A stretch of DNA of 64,000 nt from Allacma fusca (Eukaryota; Arthropoda; Collembola; Symphypleona; Sminthuridae). Both the position numbers and the translations under genes were made by a program. The first letter of the stretch is position 1. Each line of letters begins with the position of its first letter. The DNA is taken from positions 51,633,067-51,697,066 of the forward strand of contig OX359245.1 in assembly GCA_947179485.1 (NCBI GenBank). Direction: 5' to 3'. The notes below the pieces were generated by a model. That model was not told the DNA's origin, made no database searches, and saw only the letters and a program-made list of their open reading frames with translations. Positions 1-10,205 of the stretch are shown in pieces.

Positions 1-21
1 CAGGAGTCTTTTTTTTCGTTA

Positions 22-42
22 CTCTCTCTCTCTCTCTCTCTC
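22..42. repeat. (CT)n microsatellite
   Basis: About ten CT dinucleotides in a row. The rest of 1-565 shows no coding exon. It is most likely the intron that precedes the last exon of the first GPCR, because it ends in a T-rich tract and CAG. Confidence 0.9.
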
Positions 43-565
43 AGGGGAGCAAAATCTAACTTGAGAGAAATAGTATAGTATGTGTTCAAAGGGAAAAAGG
101 AATTATTCCAGCTGATTTTGCTCCAACAGACAAATTGGACTCTGAGGAGAAAGAGCCAAAACGCCACTTTTGCTGGAGTAAATTGTACCTGTGGCATTAT
201 TGAGAAAAGTTTCCCAAAAGCCTAAGGTTAGATATTTGAAACTAGAAAAGTTATCTACACTCATCTCTTCCAACTGAGTTATTTCGTAATTTTAGAACCC
301 AAAAGTTAATATTAGACTTTTTGCAAAACTGGAGTATTTACTTGAAGCTTTAAATGTATACCTCTCAAAATTAAATTGCCCAGTGGGACAATCTACCTTT
401 TTTTTTATTTACCCCCAAGCAATATAAAACACTTTTTAGAGTTCAAAGGCATTCTTCGGGGGTATACACATCATGTAAATAAAGAAAAAGAATTTGCCAA
501 TTGAAAGACTGGAGTGTTACAAAACTTTGAGTAGGAAAGTTGAATTTTTTGTCTTTTTTTTGCAG

Positions 566-1594
566 TGGATCATTTTGGGAGTTTGGCTCAGCAGTGGGAT
601 CCTTTGCCTGCCGAAGTTACTGTATGTGATGCTGATACATCACAGGAAGTTGAGCCGATCTGGGGGCTCCAACGGATCCGAGGTGATTTGTACAATGAGT
701 CCGAATATGTTCTCTGACGAAACGGCCGAACTTGTACAATTCATCCTTCTTTTTATCCTCCCAATGTCTATTATATCCTTTCTGTACTACAAGGTGGGGG
801 TGACCCTCCGTCAACGAGAAGCTTTTAGTGAGACTTTTGTGAGTGCCTCAATTTTTGAGTACGAGCCCCAGCTCTCACACAATAGGCCTCCTTCCAGAGT
901 CATGAAGTCCAAATCTTGTCCCAAGAAAGGGAAAGAAAAGGAACCCCTGGTTACGGTTCCTCTACAGTCCATTAGCACTCTCCGGGGAGGAACTGAAAAT
1001 ATCCCCCAGACAAAAGCAATCAGATCAAATATCTGCGAGAACTGTCAGAAACACTGGAGTGTTCATAACAGACAAGCAAGAGGCTGCTCACATGCCCCTG
1101 GGATCCCCACCCACGTCCTTAGGAACATCTGGGGAGAGGATTGTTTCCCGTTCGAAGGGAATATTTTCCAGAGTATCCCACCTGAGAGGATTCCTTGTTC
1201 CTCGAAACTGATCCGAATTAATTTTTCCGGGAGTGCTGTCTGCTGTCATGACTGTGGTTTCTTTTGTTGTCACACTAAAATCTCATCGACTCATCGACCC
1301 CATAAGGATGTGGTGAAGTTACTGGCTATCATCGTGGCCACTTTTGCCCTCTGTAATTTACCATTCCATCTCCGGAAAATTTACCAGAATTATTTTTACA
1401 GGCCTGAGAATGAAAGTGATTGGGACGAGCTGGCCACGCCTATTACGTTCTTACTCACGTATGTGAATTGTGCCATCAATCCTATTGTGTATGCATTTAT
1501 GAGCAAGGATTTCCGGCTGTGTCTGTGCGACCTGGTCAGATGTAAATTAAGGAAGCCTCCTAGTAGAGGGTCCCATGCTGGGAAATTTTTGTGA
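566..1594 (+). CDS. Trissin-receptor-like GPCR 1, last exon only (partial)
   Basis: This exon encodes TM4 to the C-terminus of a class A neuropeptide GPCR (342 codons plus stop). It opens at a T-rich tract ending in CAG at 565, in the same place and phase as the last exon of the full paralogue at 42474-46546. Visible landmarks are TM4 (ILGVWLSSGIL), TM5 (FILLFILPMSIISFLYY), a third intracellular loop of roughly 165 residues, TM6 (FALCNLPFH) and TM7 with NPIVYAF. The family match rests on remembered similarity to insect trissin receptors (the CNLP-H in TM6 and the spacing to NPxxY) and on the TM1-TM3 exons of the paralogue. Exons for TM1-TM3 are not in the window and should lie to the left. 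The in-frame codons before 566 are intron, not protein. Another neuropeptide receptor subfamily remains possible. Confidence 0.75.
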   Translation, partial: WIILGVWLSSGILCLPKLLYVMLIHHRKLSRSGGSNGSEVICTMSPNMFSDETAELVQFILLFILPMSIISFLYYKVGVTLRQREAFSETFVSASIFEYEPQLSHNRPPSRVMKSKSCPKKGKEKEPLVTVPLQSISTLRGGTENIPQTKAIRSNICENCQKHWSVHNRQARGCSHAPGIPTHVLRNIWGEDCFPFEGNIFQSIPPERIPCSSKLIRINFSGSAVCCHDCGFFCCHTKISSTHRPHKDVVKLLAIIVATFALCNLPFHLRKIYQNYFYRPENESDWDELATPITFLLTYVNCAINPIVYAFMSKDFRLCLCDLVRCKLRKPPSRGSHAGKFL

Positions 1595-2217
1595 ATTTAT
1601 TTAGTGTACGAAAAATGCGTAGGAATTTAAATTAATGGTGCTGGACAATCATTGACTCATAAGAAGCCGTCCGAAATACTTGTAATTATTGGGCTTCAAA
1701 AATATATGTAATAATCTTTAAAAATGGTGAAAGAATTTTAGATTCTTACAATTAGTCATAAAAATATTTTGGTTTGGTCAAGGGATGATGGCAAAACTTG
1801 TGACGTTTTAAGTGGTTTTTGCGCGACCCCTAACGGTCAATATTGTAAAAACGTCCATAGAAGTTTTGTGAGGGATCTTTGTACTCGGACAGCGTTTCTC
1901 TCAGAGACGTATGCATTAGTAATTAGTATACTTCTTTGAAATGAAAGCCTCTCTTAACGATAGCATGTAATTACTGTATGTACATAAGAAAGGAGGGGGG
2001 AATATACTCCGTACACAAAAACCGAGCAAATTTTATGCGGGACATAGGCGTTTATTCTTTTTAGCAAATACAGCTTTTGCAACGTTCGTAATTAAATTTC
2101 TCTGTAGACTTCACTTAACACTTAACCTGTTGATGTAACCTTGTCATTTTCGGATTTGTACAACTAGATTGCACTTATATTAACTCCTGTTTGAGTAGTT
2201 GGAATTTTTTAATGGTG
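1595..2217. other. Intergenic: GPCR 1 3' side, then array 5' flank
   Basis: I see no gene here. From about 1930 onward the sequence is recognisably related to the 5' flank of IR copy 3 (about 27430 onward), so the left edge of the duplicated receptor unit lies near 1.9 kb. Confidence 0.6.
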
Positions 2218-2370
2218 AACACCCAAGATGCATTAACATAGTTGAATTTCAATTTTTTGAGTATCCATCAATGTCCCAGCTGTGGTTAAAAGGATTCATT
2301 TCTTTAAAAAATTACACTCGAGTACCTTGAACACACCCTCTGTCGCCTTCTTCAAACGATTATATCAAAA
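2218..2370 (+). promoter_or_regulatory. Conserved 5' flank of the IR gene (copy 1)
   Basis: A block of about 150 bp is clearly conserved with 27771-27930 upstream of copy 3. It lies at almost the same distance from the start codon in both (about 212 bp). Shared stretches include AAAAGGATTCATTTCTTTAA and CTTCTTCAAACGATTATAT. It may hold promoter elements, or may simply reflect common descent of the duplicated units. No TATA box was identified. Confidence 0.35.
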
Positions 2371-2582
2371 GCTTACAATCTAAATTCGTTGGACAATACC
2401 TTTTTGAGACACTCCTAAACCACGGTCTTGATTTCATTACAATTCTGTAGTTCTATCCTAGTAGTCTTAATTATTATAGTTCGTCGTAGAATTTGTTAAT
2501 TCCATTTACAGCGACTTTGAAACTTACATTAGAAGAACATTTTTGTTTAAAATCAAAGAATTCACGCTGTTAAAATTTTTTT

Positions 2583-4622
2583 ATGATGAACGTTCTATTA
2601 AAAATTAGTATTTTACTTTCCCATGGGATTTTTTCCCTGTCTATTGATCCAATGGAACGGGTCAATTTGCATCCTATCACTGACAAACTCCAGCACTGTA
2701 TTGTTTACATTTTTCAAATCCAGGAACCGATTGACTACAGTAAAATTCAGAGCCCTTTTCTGCTCACCGTTTTCCCGATGCAACAAGTATTGTGGAGGTA
2801 CAATAGAACGAGGGCGTTCTTTATGGCAAAATCCCAAACCCCTCACATCGAAAAGCTCTCACCAATACATGGAGGAAGGATTTTCAGGATGAGAAATTTG
2901 GTGTGCAAGACTACATTAGTTACATCAGCGGATGTTTTCGATGAAACGAACTTCCAATATTCGCTGCAAAGACCTGGAATCACTCTTGTGGAGTATATTT
3001 TTAATATGTACTATGTGAAAGCAAAAATGAATGACTTGATCGTTTTAATTGCGAATAATTCCACGGTCACGGAATTTATTGTCAAAGCTACGAGGACAAT
3101 AAAAAGAGAAGTTGAGTTTCATGCACAAGTATTCGTTTTGTTCCCGAAAGTTGGGGCTCTGCAGGAAGACACATACTCTGGCTATTATGCGTGTTGGTTT
3201 TCGGTTGGATGCATGATCGAATTCAACTGCTCCGCCCCCGGCTGCTTAGATTCAATGTGGCAAGTTTTTAACTCTGCCACCAATTTCGGGAAAAAAACCC
3301 GACCGGGGACAACCGAATCGGTGAATATTCCTCGAGTCCGACCACAATCCTTCCTTGGGAGTCCATTCCAACGGAAGAAATCCTGGACACTTCACGAAAC
3401 CCTCCATTTTTTCTTACTGGATTATGTGGACTCCAATTTTACTCTGTCCGAAAACTTCTACAAGTTTGCGAAAACACCCTCTATTAGTTATAATCGTTAT
3501 CAAATCCATATTACTAGACCCGACGTCTGGATATTCCCACTCTCCCACAGATCCGGGTTTAATTTTATCACATCTGATGGCGTGACTGCTGTGACGCACG
3601 AATACAGCTTGTACACAAGTCCGATAGAGTTGACCGTCTGGCTTTGTTTATTGGGTGCCACATTGGTGGTGGCTGCAAGCCTGTCCTCAGAAACATTTCG
3701 CTCTGGTGGATTAAGGAAATCATTCTTTCAAGTAATGTTTGACCTATTCGCCAACCTACTAGAGCAAGGTTGGGACATGGGGAAAGTGAGTGTAAATACT
3801 GGGAAGGGAATGATAAGAGCTTGGATTGTGTTGAGTTGGCTCCTGACTGGGATTATTATTTCCAATGGTTACAAAGGCCTCCTAAAAACAACATTCTTAA
3901 CTCAAAATGAATTCACCACGAAATGGTCTAGATTGGATCAAATCCAGGATTTTATTTGGTACGTTCCTGCGGGTCACTCATCCCATAAGAATATAACGTG
4001 GAAAACGAATCATCAGGATGATGACACTGCCTGGAAATTCTGCACTGCGGACATGGCGTACCCAAACAGCCTTTTTGGCGACAATGTTCCTGTCTCAGGA
4101 AGAAGTAGGATTCCGCATGGACTGAGAAATAGGACAGTACATGCGAAACAACTCCGATGCATCATTCCTGGAGAATTTGACTTAGTCATTAAAAGGAACC
4201 TTACCGCAAAGAAAACTGCACTTGTTGTACACTCCTTTGCTTTGGACTATTTCTGGGACAGGGTTAGAACGACTATGGAGGCAAATCATCTAAGGTTTGC
4301 TCACAATAGGAAAATTGTGGATCCGTTTTTGAGAGATACGATGTTTGTTGTTATCCATAACCCAATTGTGGAGGAATATGATTACTTGGGGAAAAGGGTT
4401 CATGTAATCATGAGCAGTGGCTTGTACTGGTTTTGGGAAAAATGGGATAAAATAAGGTTCCCTAAAAAGGTTCCTAAATTCAAAATCAGGTCGGAAAGGG
4501 GAATCAAAGCGTTGTCCATGGATAGCTCTTTGAAGCTTGCATTGGTTGCTTTACTCTGGACTTTCTTGACCTTCGTATTGGTTTTCATCATAGAGTGCTC
4601 TGTCGTTTCACTTTGGGGTTAG
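2583..4622 (+). CDS. Divergent ionotropic receptor (IR-like), copy 1, intact
   Basis: Intronless 679-codon frame. It has a hydrophobic signal peptide (about residues 1-20), a long extracellular region to about 340, TM1 (TVWLCLLGATLVVAASL, about 346-363), a pore-loop-like segment (FFQVMFDLFANLLEQGW), and TM2 running into GYKGLLKTTFL (about 410-440). A second extracellular lobe (about 440-645) is followed by TM3 (about 650-678), right at the C-terminus. This is the membrane topology of ionotropic glutamate-receptor relatives used as chemosensory IRs, where TM2 typically leads into a Y-x-S/G-x-L-type motif. The glutamate-binding Arg/Thr/Asp set is not evident, as usual for divergent IRs. ATGATG offers two starts, at 2583 and 2586. 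This is the only uninterrupted member of the array. The ligand is unknown. Confidence 0.8.
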   Translation: MMNVLLKISILLSHGIFSLSIDPMERVNLHPITDKLQHCIVYIFQIQEPIDYSKIQSPFLLTVFPMQQVLWRYNRTRAFFMAKSQTPHIEKLSPIHGGRIFRMRNLVCKTTLVTSADVFDETNFQYSLQRPGITLVEYIFNMYYVKAKMNDLIVLIANNSTVTEFIVKATRTIKREVEFHAQVFVLFPKVGALQEDTYSGYYACWFSVGCMIEFNCSAPGCLDSMWQVFNSATNFGKKTRPGTTESVNIPRVRPQSFLGSPFQRKKSWTLHETLHFFLLDYVDSNFTLSENFYKFAKTPSISYNRYQIHITRPDVWIFPLSHRSGFNFITSDGVTAVTHEYSLYTSPIELTVWLCLLGATLVVAASLSSETFRSGGLRKSFFQVMFDLFANLLEQGWDMGKVSVNTGKGMIRAWIVLSWLLTGIIISNGYKGLLKTTFLTQNEFTTKWSRLDQIQDFIWYVPAGHSSHKNITWKTNHQDDDTAWKFCTADMAYPNSLFGDNVPVSGRSRIPHGLRNRTVHAKQLRCIIPGEFDLVIKRNLTAKKTALVVHSFALDYFWDRVRTTMEANHLRFAHNRKIVDPFLRDTMFVVIHNPIVEEYDYLGKRVHVIMSSGLYWFWEKWDKIRFPKKVPKFKIRSERGIKALSMDSSLKLALVALLWTFLTFVLVFIIECSVVSLWG

Positions 4623-4892
4623 AACTAGGAGAATTTTCACTTAACTGTAGCCATCGTTGATGAATGGAGTTGTATCGCTGAGTGATTGATGAGAACATTG
4701 TACCTAATCTATATCTTAAATAATCTGACATATAATTCATTGCAGCTAGGGATTGTCGATTGAAAATGCCTAAACTTGTTTTTGCTCGCCCAGCTGAAAA
4801 TGCCCAAAAATGTTGCCAACAACCCTCATGGTTCTGGAAGTATAAACAACTTTTGAAAATGTCTTGTTTTTGGTAATGTAATGGCTTTATTG

Positions 4893-5801
4893 CAGGGACG
4901 GGATATCGGAAAAATACGGATTTAAATGTGGATTCGAATACTTTATAATTTCGATTTCAATTTGAATTATTTTTTTAAATACTTACAAATTTGAATTCCG
5001 ATACGGATTCCAATATATTTGAATATTTCCTGAATTTGGATTCCGATTCAAATACTTTTCGGATATTCTTACAAAAAATGGGAATTTATTCAAAAGCACA
5101 ATTTAACCTCAAAAATATAAGCGATACATAACACATTAAGTGTTTTCAAGACAAAATTACCACGCAAATCATTTATTATAAACTTGAGGACAGAAAACAT
5201 ACGCTCAGCTGATATTTGAGTAACTGGAAAAGAAAGGAGTGATCCCTTTTCCCCACCTTTCCGATTAGTTCCTTCTAACAGTATTTGTAAATCGATTTGT
5301 TTGATAACACATCTTAACTACTGTAGAATGTACTTGAGAGCAACATTTAAGAAGTGAGAAACTTGATTCACTTAATAGTGGTTAATAGTCCTGTGAGACC
5401 GAGACTATGCAGCTATCTCACCCTGTTTGCAGGAATTTTTGCAAAAACGGGCTTCAACTCACTGACCATTAACATTCAAACACTTTTCGTTTACCCAACC
5501 ATTCGGTTCTTCGCCTTTGGGTTTTATAATTACATGTGTGCAGTTTTCAAAAAATGCTTCCTATGAACTTTATCTCGCACGTGGCAATATAAAACCCAAT
5601 GAAATCGATACTTTATTGGAATCGGAATTCATAAAAAAATATTCGAATACCGATTCGAATACCCTGCTTTTATTCTAATCCGATTTTGGATACAAATACC
5701 TTTGTGAATATTTTTCCGATTCCAATACCGATACGGATACCCTAACTTTTTGAATATAATTCCGATTCTAATTCCGATTCGAATTCGAATTCCCGTCCCT
5801 G
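4893..5801. mobile_element. hAT-type element with transposase remnant
   Basis: A 909-bp insertion bounded by CAGGGACGGGA and its inverse TCCCGTCCCTG, with a perfect 8-bp target duplication CTTTATTG (4885-4892 and 5802-5809). The subterminal regions are filled with diverged copies of ATTCCGATTCGAAT. The minus strand keeps part of a transposase C-terminus. Eight-base duplications and CAGGG ends are hAT features. It lies in the 3' flank of IR copy 1. Confidence 0.85.
5090..5317 (-). pseudogene. hAT transposase C-terminal dimerisation fragment
   Basis: An open minus-strand frame of about 75 codons contains PVTQISAERMFSVLKFI followed by DLR. This matches the hAT C-terminal dimerisation signature (P-x-S/A-ER-x-FS-x-LK-x-I-x-x-DLR). 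The rest of the transposase is absent, so the element is an internally deleted, non-autonomous hAT. The recombined block carries a second copy at about 30649-30876 (minus). Confidence 0.75.
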
Positions 5802-5809
5802 CTTTATTG

Positions 5810-7650
5810 TCGAATCAACACAGTGCAAGCACTGATTTCCAGTGACAGACATTAAACTTTCAACTTAAACTTCGGTCACTTTTTCCATGCAAGATGTGAA
5901 TGTTAGGCCTAAATATGGTTCAAATTAAATTAAGGGAACTGTATTGCTGAGTGTGTGATGACAAAACTTTTAAGGCTTTTACCTAATGATGCACTTTGAC
6001 ATGTGATATCTCCTATACGTTTAAACTTCAAGCTGTTTGATTGATTAATAACTGTTTTAGGGGATGTCGATTGAAAGTACCTTAGAGTTTTGATCCGTGC
6101 AACTGAAAATGCCAAAAATGCCTGTTCCATGTTTTTGGGCAGATTCTGAAAATTTCCTGTTTTTGGCTATTTGGATAGAACAAGTTGGGAATTTTGCGCA
6201 TAATTATGGTTCGAATTCATTGGTATAATGGAAAACTGGGTTTCCGTGTACCAAAACTGAATCACTACCTTAGATTCAGTTTATTCAGCCAAATGTCTTT
6301 GGGCGCCATAATTAACAAAATTGGCAATGTCTGATGCTCGACTTGTTCGTTAATATGCAATAAAGGCAAAAACAATCACAACCAATTCATTTCAATCGCT
6401 GATTGTAAACTAGTATAATTATTTTTCTTTTGAAATTTGAATCTATGTAATAGAAGACTCCAGAGCTATGGACAAGGGAATTTGTAATGGGTGGTGAAGC
6501 TGAATTGGGTTAAGTTTGTGTACATCGAAATTGTTTACAGTTTCCTACTTCAAAACAACATGATTGATATGCGGGAAAAAGTAGAATTGGCACTTATTCC
6601 TGGAAAAATGGCACGAGTAAAAATTCGTATACCTCCGCACGTGCCATACTAGGCCCAGTCTGCTTTCTGTATTTTTCATCTGTGAAGTATAAATTACTGT
6701 TGGGTTCAATGTTGAACAGAAGTGTATCTCTGTACACCCTTCAGTATTATGAATATTTACATGTATAGGCCCATATGCATCTGTCCAGGACGTCGCCGAT
6801 AGTTTTGAAAAATATTTTCCAGAATGATTTAATTACTTATAAGCATTGCATAGATGTTTCACAAATTACAATGCCGAATACGAAGTACCCCATCCAAGCT
6901 CATTTCATAAATATTTTATACAAGGTATTAAAACTTGTGAATTGTACAATACGCTTCAACCTGTACCACTAATTTTGAACACAGCGTGGGTGAATGATGA
7001 TTTTAAAATTCCAACAATAAATATTAACCCACCATAGGCCTTTTATCAATAATATCCAATGTTTCGACGTAACGCAAAACCAATATTGCTCCGCAATAAA
7101 AAGAATCGGCAAGGCATTTCACCGCCATGCATTTCCTCCATATTTGGCGGGACATTTTGAAATCGACCGCCAAAATAGATAATTTGTTCTATTTTATCCC
7201 TGATTCTGCACAATTTTCCCTCAAATGGAAATCACATTTTCAAATCGACGTACCCTAATTGCATCACATCTATCCTTCTGTAGTCGCAAATTTAGATTTG
7301 AGTCTATGATATAAAAGGTGAAGCCATTTCATTAAAATTTGTTGCAAGCATTTGATTTTTTTAATGCCAAACCTTTTATGATCCAATGTTATCATGAGTT
7401 ATGCATGTATTGTGTATTCAGTTATGTATCAGGATGTGTGTGTAAGAAAGAGCAGGAACACGCTGAAATATTTCGGGATTATGAAAATGATTAATGAAAC
7501 TAAACCGGAGCTGGAACTCCTTGTTTGACGGGGGAACCGAGTTTTGTTCATGTTTCAAAGTCTTTGAATACATTAGTAAATACAGGGGGATTTCTTGTAT
7601 TGTGGAAGTGCTTGAGTGCTTTGAAAGAAAACAATGATTATTTACGGTTT
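5810..7650 (+). other. 3' flank of IR unit 1 (duplicated, non-coding)
   Basis: No gene seen. Stretches of this flank recur after copy 2 (12780-14030, continuing at 24700) and after copy 4 (33700-35000). One example is the ATATGCATCTGTCCAG...CG block near 6775, 13530 and 34415. This shows that the unit of duplication was several kilobases, not only the coding frame. Confidence 0.6.
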
Positions 7651-8240
7651 TATGTCACGTTTATTTGCTTGTTTTGACTTTACTTACATTGTTTTCAGCT
7701 ACCCTGTTTGCTATTAATGTAAATTTATTTGCTTATCCTTGTTTTACTTCTTAACATGAATAGTGCACATGCCTGTGTGTTGAAAAAATGTATAACTAAG
7801 ACTGAATAATGAAATTGACGTTTTAGAAAACGAAACTTTCTTATACACGAGTCGGTTCCGTCCGTCCGTTCGTCCGACTTCAAAATCTTGTAAGTCGTGT
7901 ATCTCTATAACGCCGTGGATTATCTACGTATATGTCGCCTTTACTAAACGATCTGAAATAAAGCGTAGTTATGCCTTTTCATAGTTTCTGTGACCTATGA
8001 TCGGTATTTGGCACTGATTTTCCCCTTGTTTTTGTTCTCATCTGTTCGAGCTTATGCTGCTATTACTGAATTTATACTTTTAATTTTGTCAATCACATAC
8101 TTTGCTTTCACAATTTTAACTTTAGCTTAATTAAATATTGACGCTTTGATTTTAAAAAATTCCAATTTGTTCAGTTTGTAGACATTTATAACCATGTTGT
8201 CAAAAACATTTAGGTTTATTCCGTTTTTTTCGTCCAAACG
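7650..8240. repeat. Repeat A (first of three array copies)
   Basis: Diverged direct repeats lie at about 7650-8240, 9420-10140 and 26260-27170. Landmarks are CTACCCTGTTTGCTATTAATGT near the left end, TTAATTAAATATTGACGC in the middle and TTTTCGTCCAAACG at the right end. The second copy is split by a small TIR element. These repeats mark unit boundaries in the array. Confidence 0.6.
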
Positions 8241-8245
8241 AACAG

Positions 8246-8418
8246 CTTGTATAGCGACGCTGGTGAAGAAGGAACCCATAACTCTATCTAGCACTCTTGA
8301 AGCCATTCGAGATTTTTCGTCAGACACCTACCCCGGTTCCCCGGTTGCTCTAAAGGCCAGGGTCAAGCTTCCTGAGCAGGGTGCCCAGATTATTCTAATC
8401 TCAAATCAGGACTTCCAA
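8246..8418 (+). other. Candidate orphan exon or captured gene fragment
   Basis: A GC-richer, fully open stretch of 173 bp. It is preceded by a pyrimidine-rich tract ending in AACAG and followed by a consensus donor (CCAA|GTGAGT). The reading frame includes TLVKKEPITLSSTLEAIR and PGSPVALKARVKLPEQG. I recognise no domain. It begins exactly where repeat A stops resembling its sister copies, so it is part of a 1.2-kb segment found nowhere else in the array. It could be a transposon-captured exon, a fragment of an unrelated gene, or chance. Confidence 0.3.
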
Positions 8419-9420
8419 GTGAGTTTAAAAAAAATCAAAAACTAACGGTATTTTAAGCAATTTAACTTTGTATTTGGCTGGCATGCGATAAAAACTATTT
8501 CATTTTGGTTTCAAAATTTTTAATGTCAAAAAAAGTGACTCATTTTTCCGGATCTTCATAAATGTCTGACAAAGTATCTGAATGCATGTGAAAAAATTCT
8601 TTTTTTGCATCTAAATATATAAAAAATAACGTTCCTGAGTTATAATATTGTTTGTCTTCGAGTAAAAATAGAGCTATAAAAATTTTGAATTTTAGCTACA
8701 ACTTTTGTTTTCCAAAAGTTAATGAATCCGATTTTATAATTTGTAAATGTTTGTCTCACAAAGCTAGAATGACAATCCGAACTTCTGAAACATTGGTGAT
8801 GTTTTACTCCTTGATACATTAGTTCTCAATCGCCGTAGTTTTGTTATCATTGTCTTTTAAATTGTTGAAATGGACCTATTTGTCTGACTCATGCACTTAT
8901 TTTGCTTTATGATTTCTGTCAAAGTATGATTTTTAAAATCTGTGAGCCCACCATTAGCAAAACTTGCATAAAATCTACAGATGTGGCATCCAAAATATGT
9001 GTCCACTTTGCTGCTACACGTAATAAAATAACATTACAATTTTACGGATCTTTCCTTGAATTTAAATTCAAAAGTATAAATCTGGCCCATACATTTCAAT
9101 AAAAATCCACCGTTTACTAACTCTCCAAATCCTTCAATTGATTTAAGTTTAATTTACATTTCTTCTTTTGTGTGCTTCGAAAACACGCGTCGTTTCCGAA
9201 AGCGTATTTTTAAGTATATATATATCTGCGAAAACCGTTAGTTTCGATTCAGTTCAATTCCATTCAAAATTGGACCAACTGAATTGGTTTTTAATGTAAT
9301 TACATATTTCTTGACACTTGCATGTTTTGCCATCAGTATTCGAGATATAGCGAGCGATATTTCCAGGTGCCCAAAAACGTTTTTTTTAATGCTAATATTT
9401 ACACGACACTACTACCCAAA
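8419..9420. other. Unassigned AT-rich stretch
   Basis: I see no gene, RNA or element with defined ends here. It is not shared with the other array units. Confidence 0.5.
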
Positions 9421-10140
9421 ATGATTACGGTTTCATCTTATGCTCAGTGCAGTTTTCGACTTTACTTTAATGTTAACATAACACTTCAATGTTGTTATCT
9501 GCCTTGTTTGCAATTAATTTAAGTTTATTTACCCATTATTGTTTTATGTATTTTCCTGTGTAGTAACCCATACCTGTGTGTTGGATTGACCAATCAGAAA
9601 AAAATTAAAAGTCTCACTGACTACTGAAAGTAAGCAGTTTGTTTCCATTATCTTTGTTGCAACTTTTTCGAGCTTCTATCTTGTCGTTGAAGTTTTCCCT
9701 GTCAATTTATTGCGTACCAAGATTCCCCTAACTTTTGTTCAATTAAATATAGACGCCTAGATTTCGTGTATACAGCATTCATTTTGTTAAGTTTTGGTTG
9801 CACTCATAAATATCATTGCTTTGCGATCATTTGAGGCTTCGCGTAGGGTGGCGTCAGCAACCGCCGTCAAAGTAGGATAAATTGTAGTTTTTTTTCGAAA
9901 TTTCAAGAATTTTTTTCTAAAAAACTATCAAACTAAATTTCAACCCACTACAAACCTAGCCTTACTTTTGATACAAGTAATGTCCATAAAAAAATTCGTT
10001 GAAATGAGTTCAGTAGTTTTTGCGTAATCGTGCGGAGGGACACACGGACGTACGTGCGTACGGACAAGGTTATTTTAATTGGGGGCTGACGCCACCCTAA
10101 AAACAAATATTTACGTATATTGAATTTGTTTTCGTCTAAA
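9420..10140. repeat. Repeat A, second copy
   Basis: Homologous to 7650-8240 and 26260-27170. It contains GCCTTGTTTGCAATTAATTTAAG, TTCAATTAAATATAGACGCC and, at its right end, TTTTCGTCTAAACG. The MITE at 9844-10099 interrupts it. Confidence 0.5.
9844..10099. mobile_element. Short TIR element (MITE), TA-flanked
   Basis: Perfect 15-bp inverted termini TAGGGTGGCGTCAGC and GCTGACGCCACCCTA bound 256 bp. If the outer TA is the target duplication, the TIR proper is GGGTGGCGTCAGC, as in Tc1/mariner-type MITEs. There is no coding capacity. A dyad-rich segment near 10033-10060 (ACGGACGTACGTGCGTACGG) stands out. Confidence 0.7.
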
Positions 10141-10205
10141 CGTCTGAAATTAATTCCGAATCATAATCTCACTTAGGCTACAATCTCCACAACACACTAC
10201 CATAC

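Noticed and set aside
8230-10140. One large insertion flanked by TTTTCGTCCAAACG and TTTTCGTCTAAACG
   Set aside because: The 14-bp near-repeats are better explained as the right ends of two copies of repeat A, because homology extends several hundred bases to their left.
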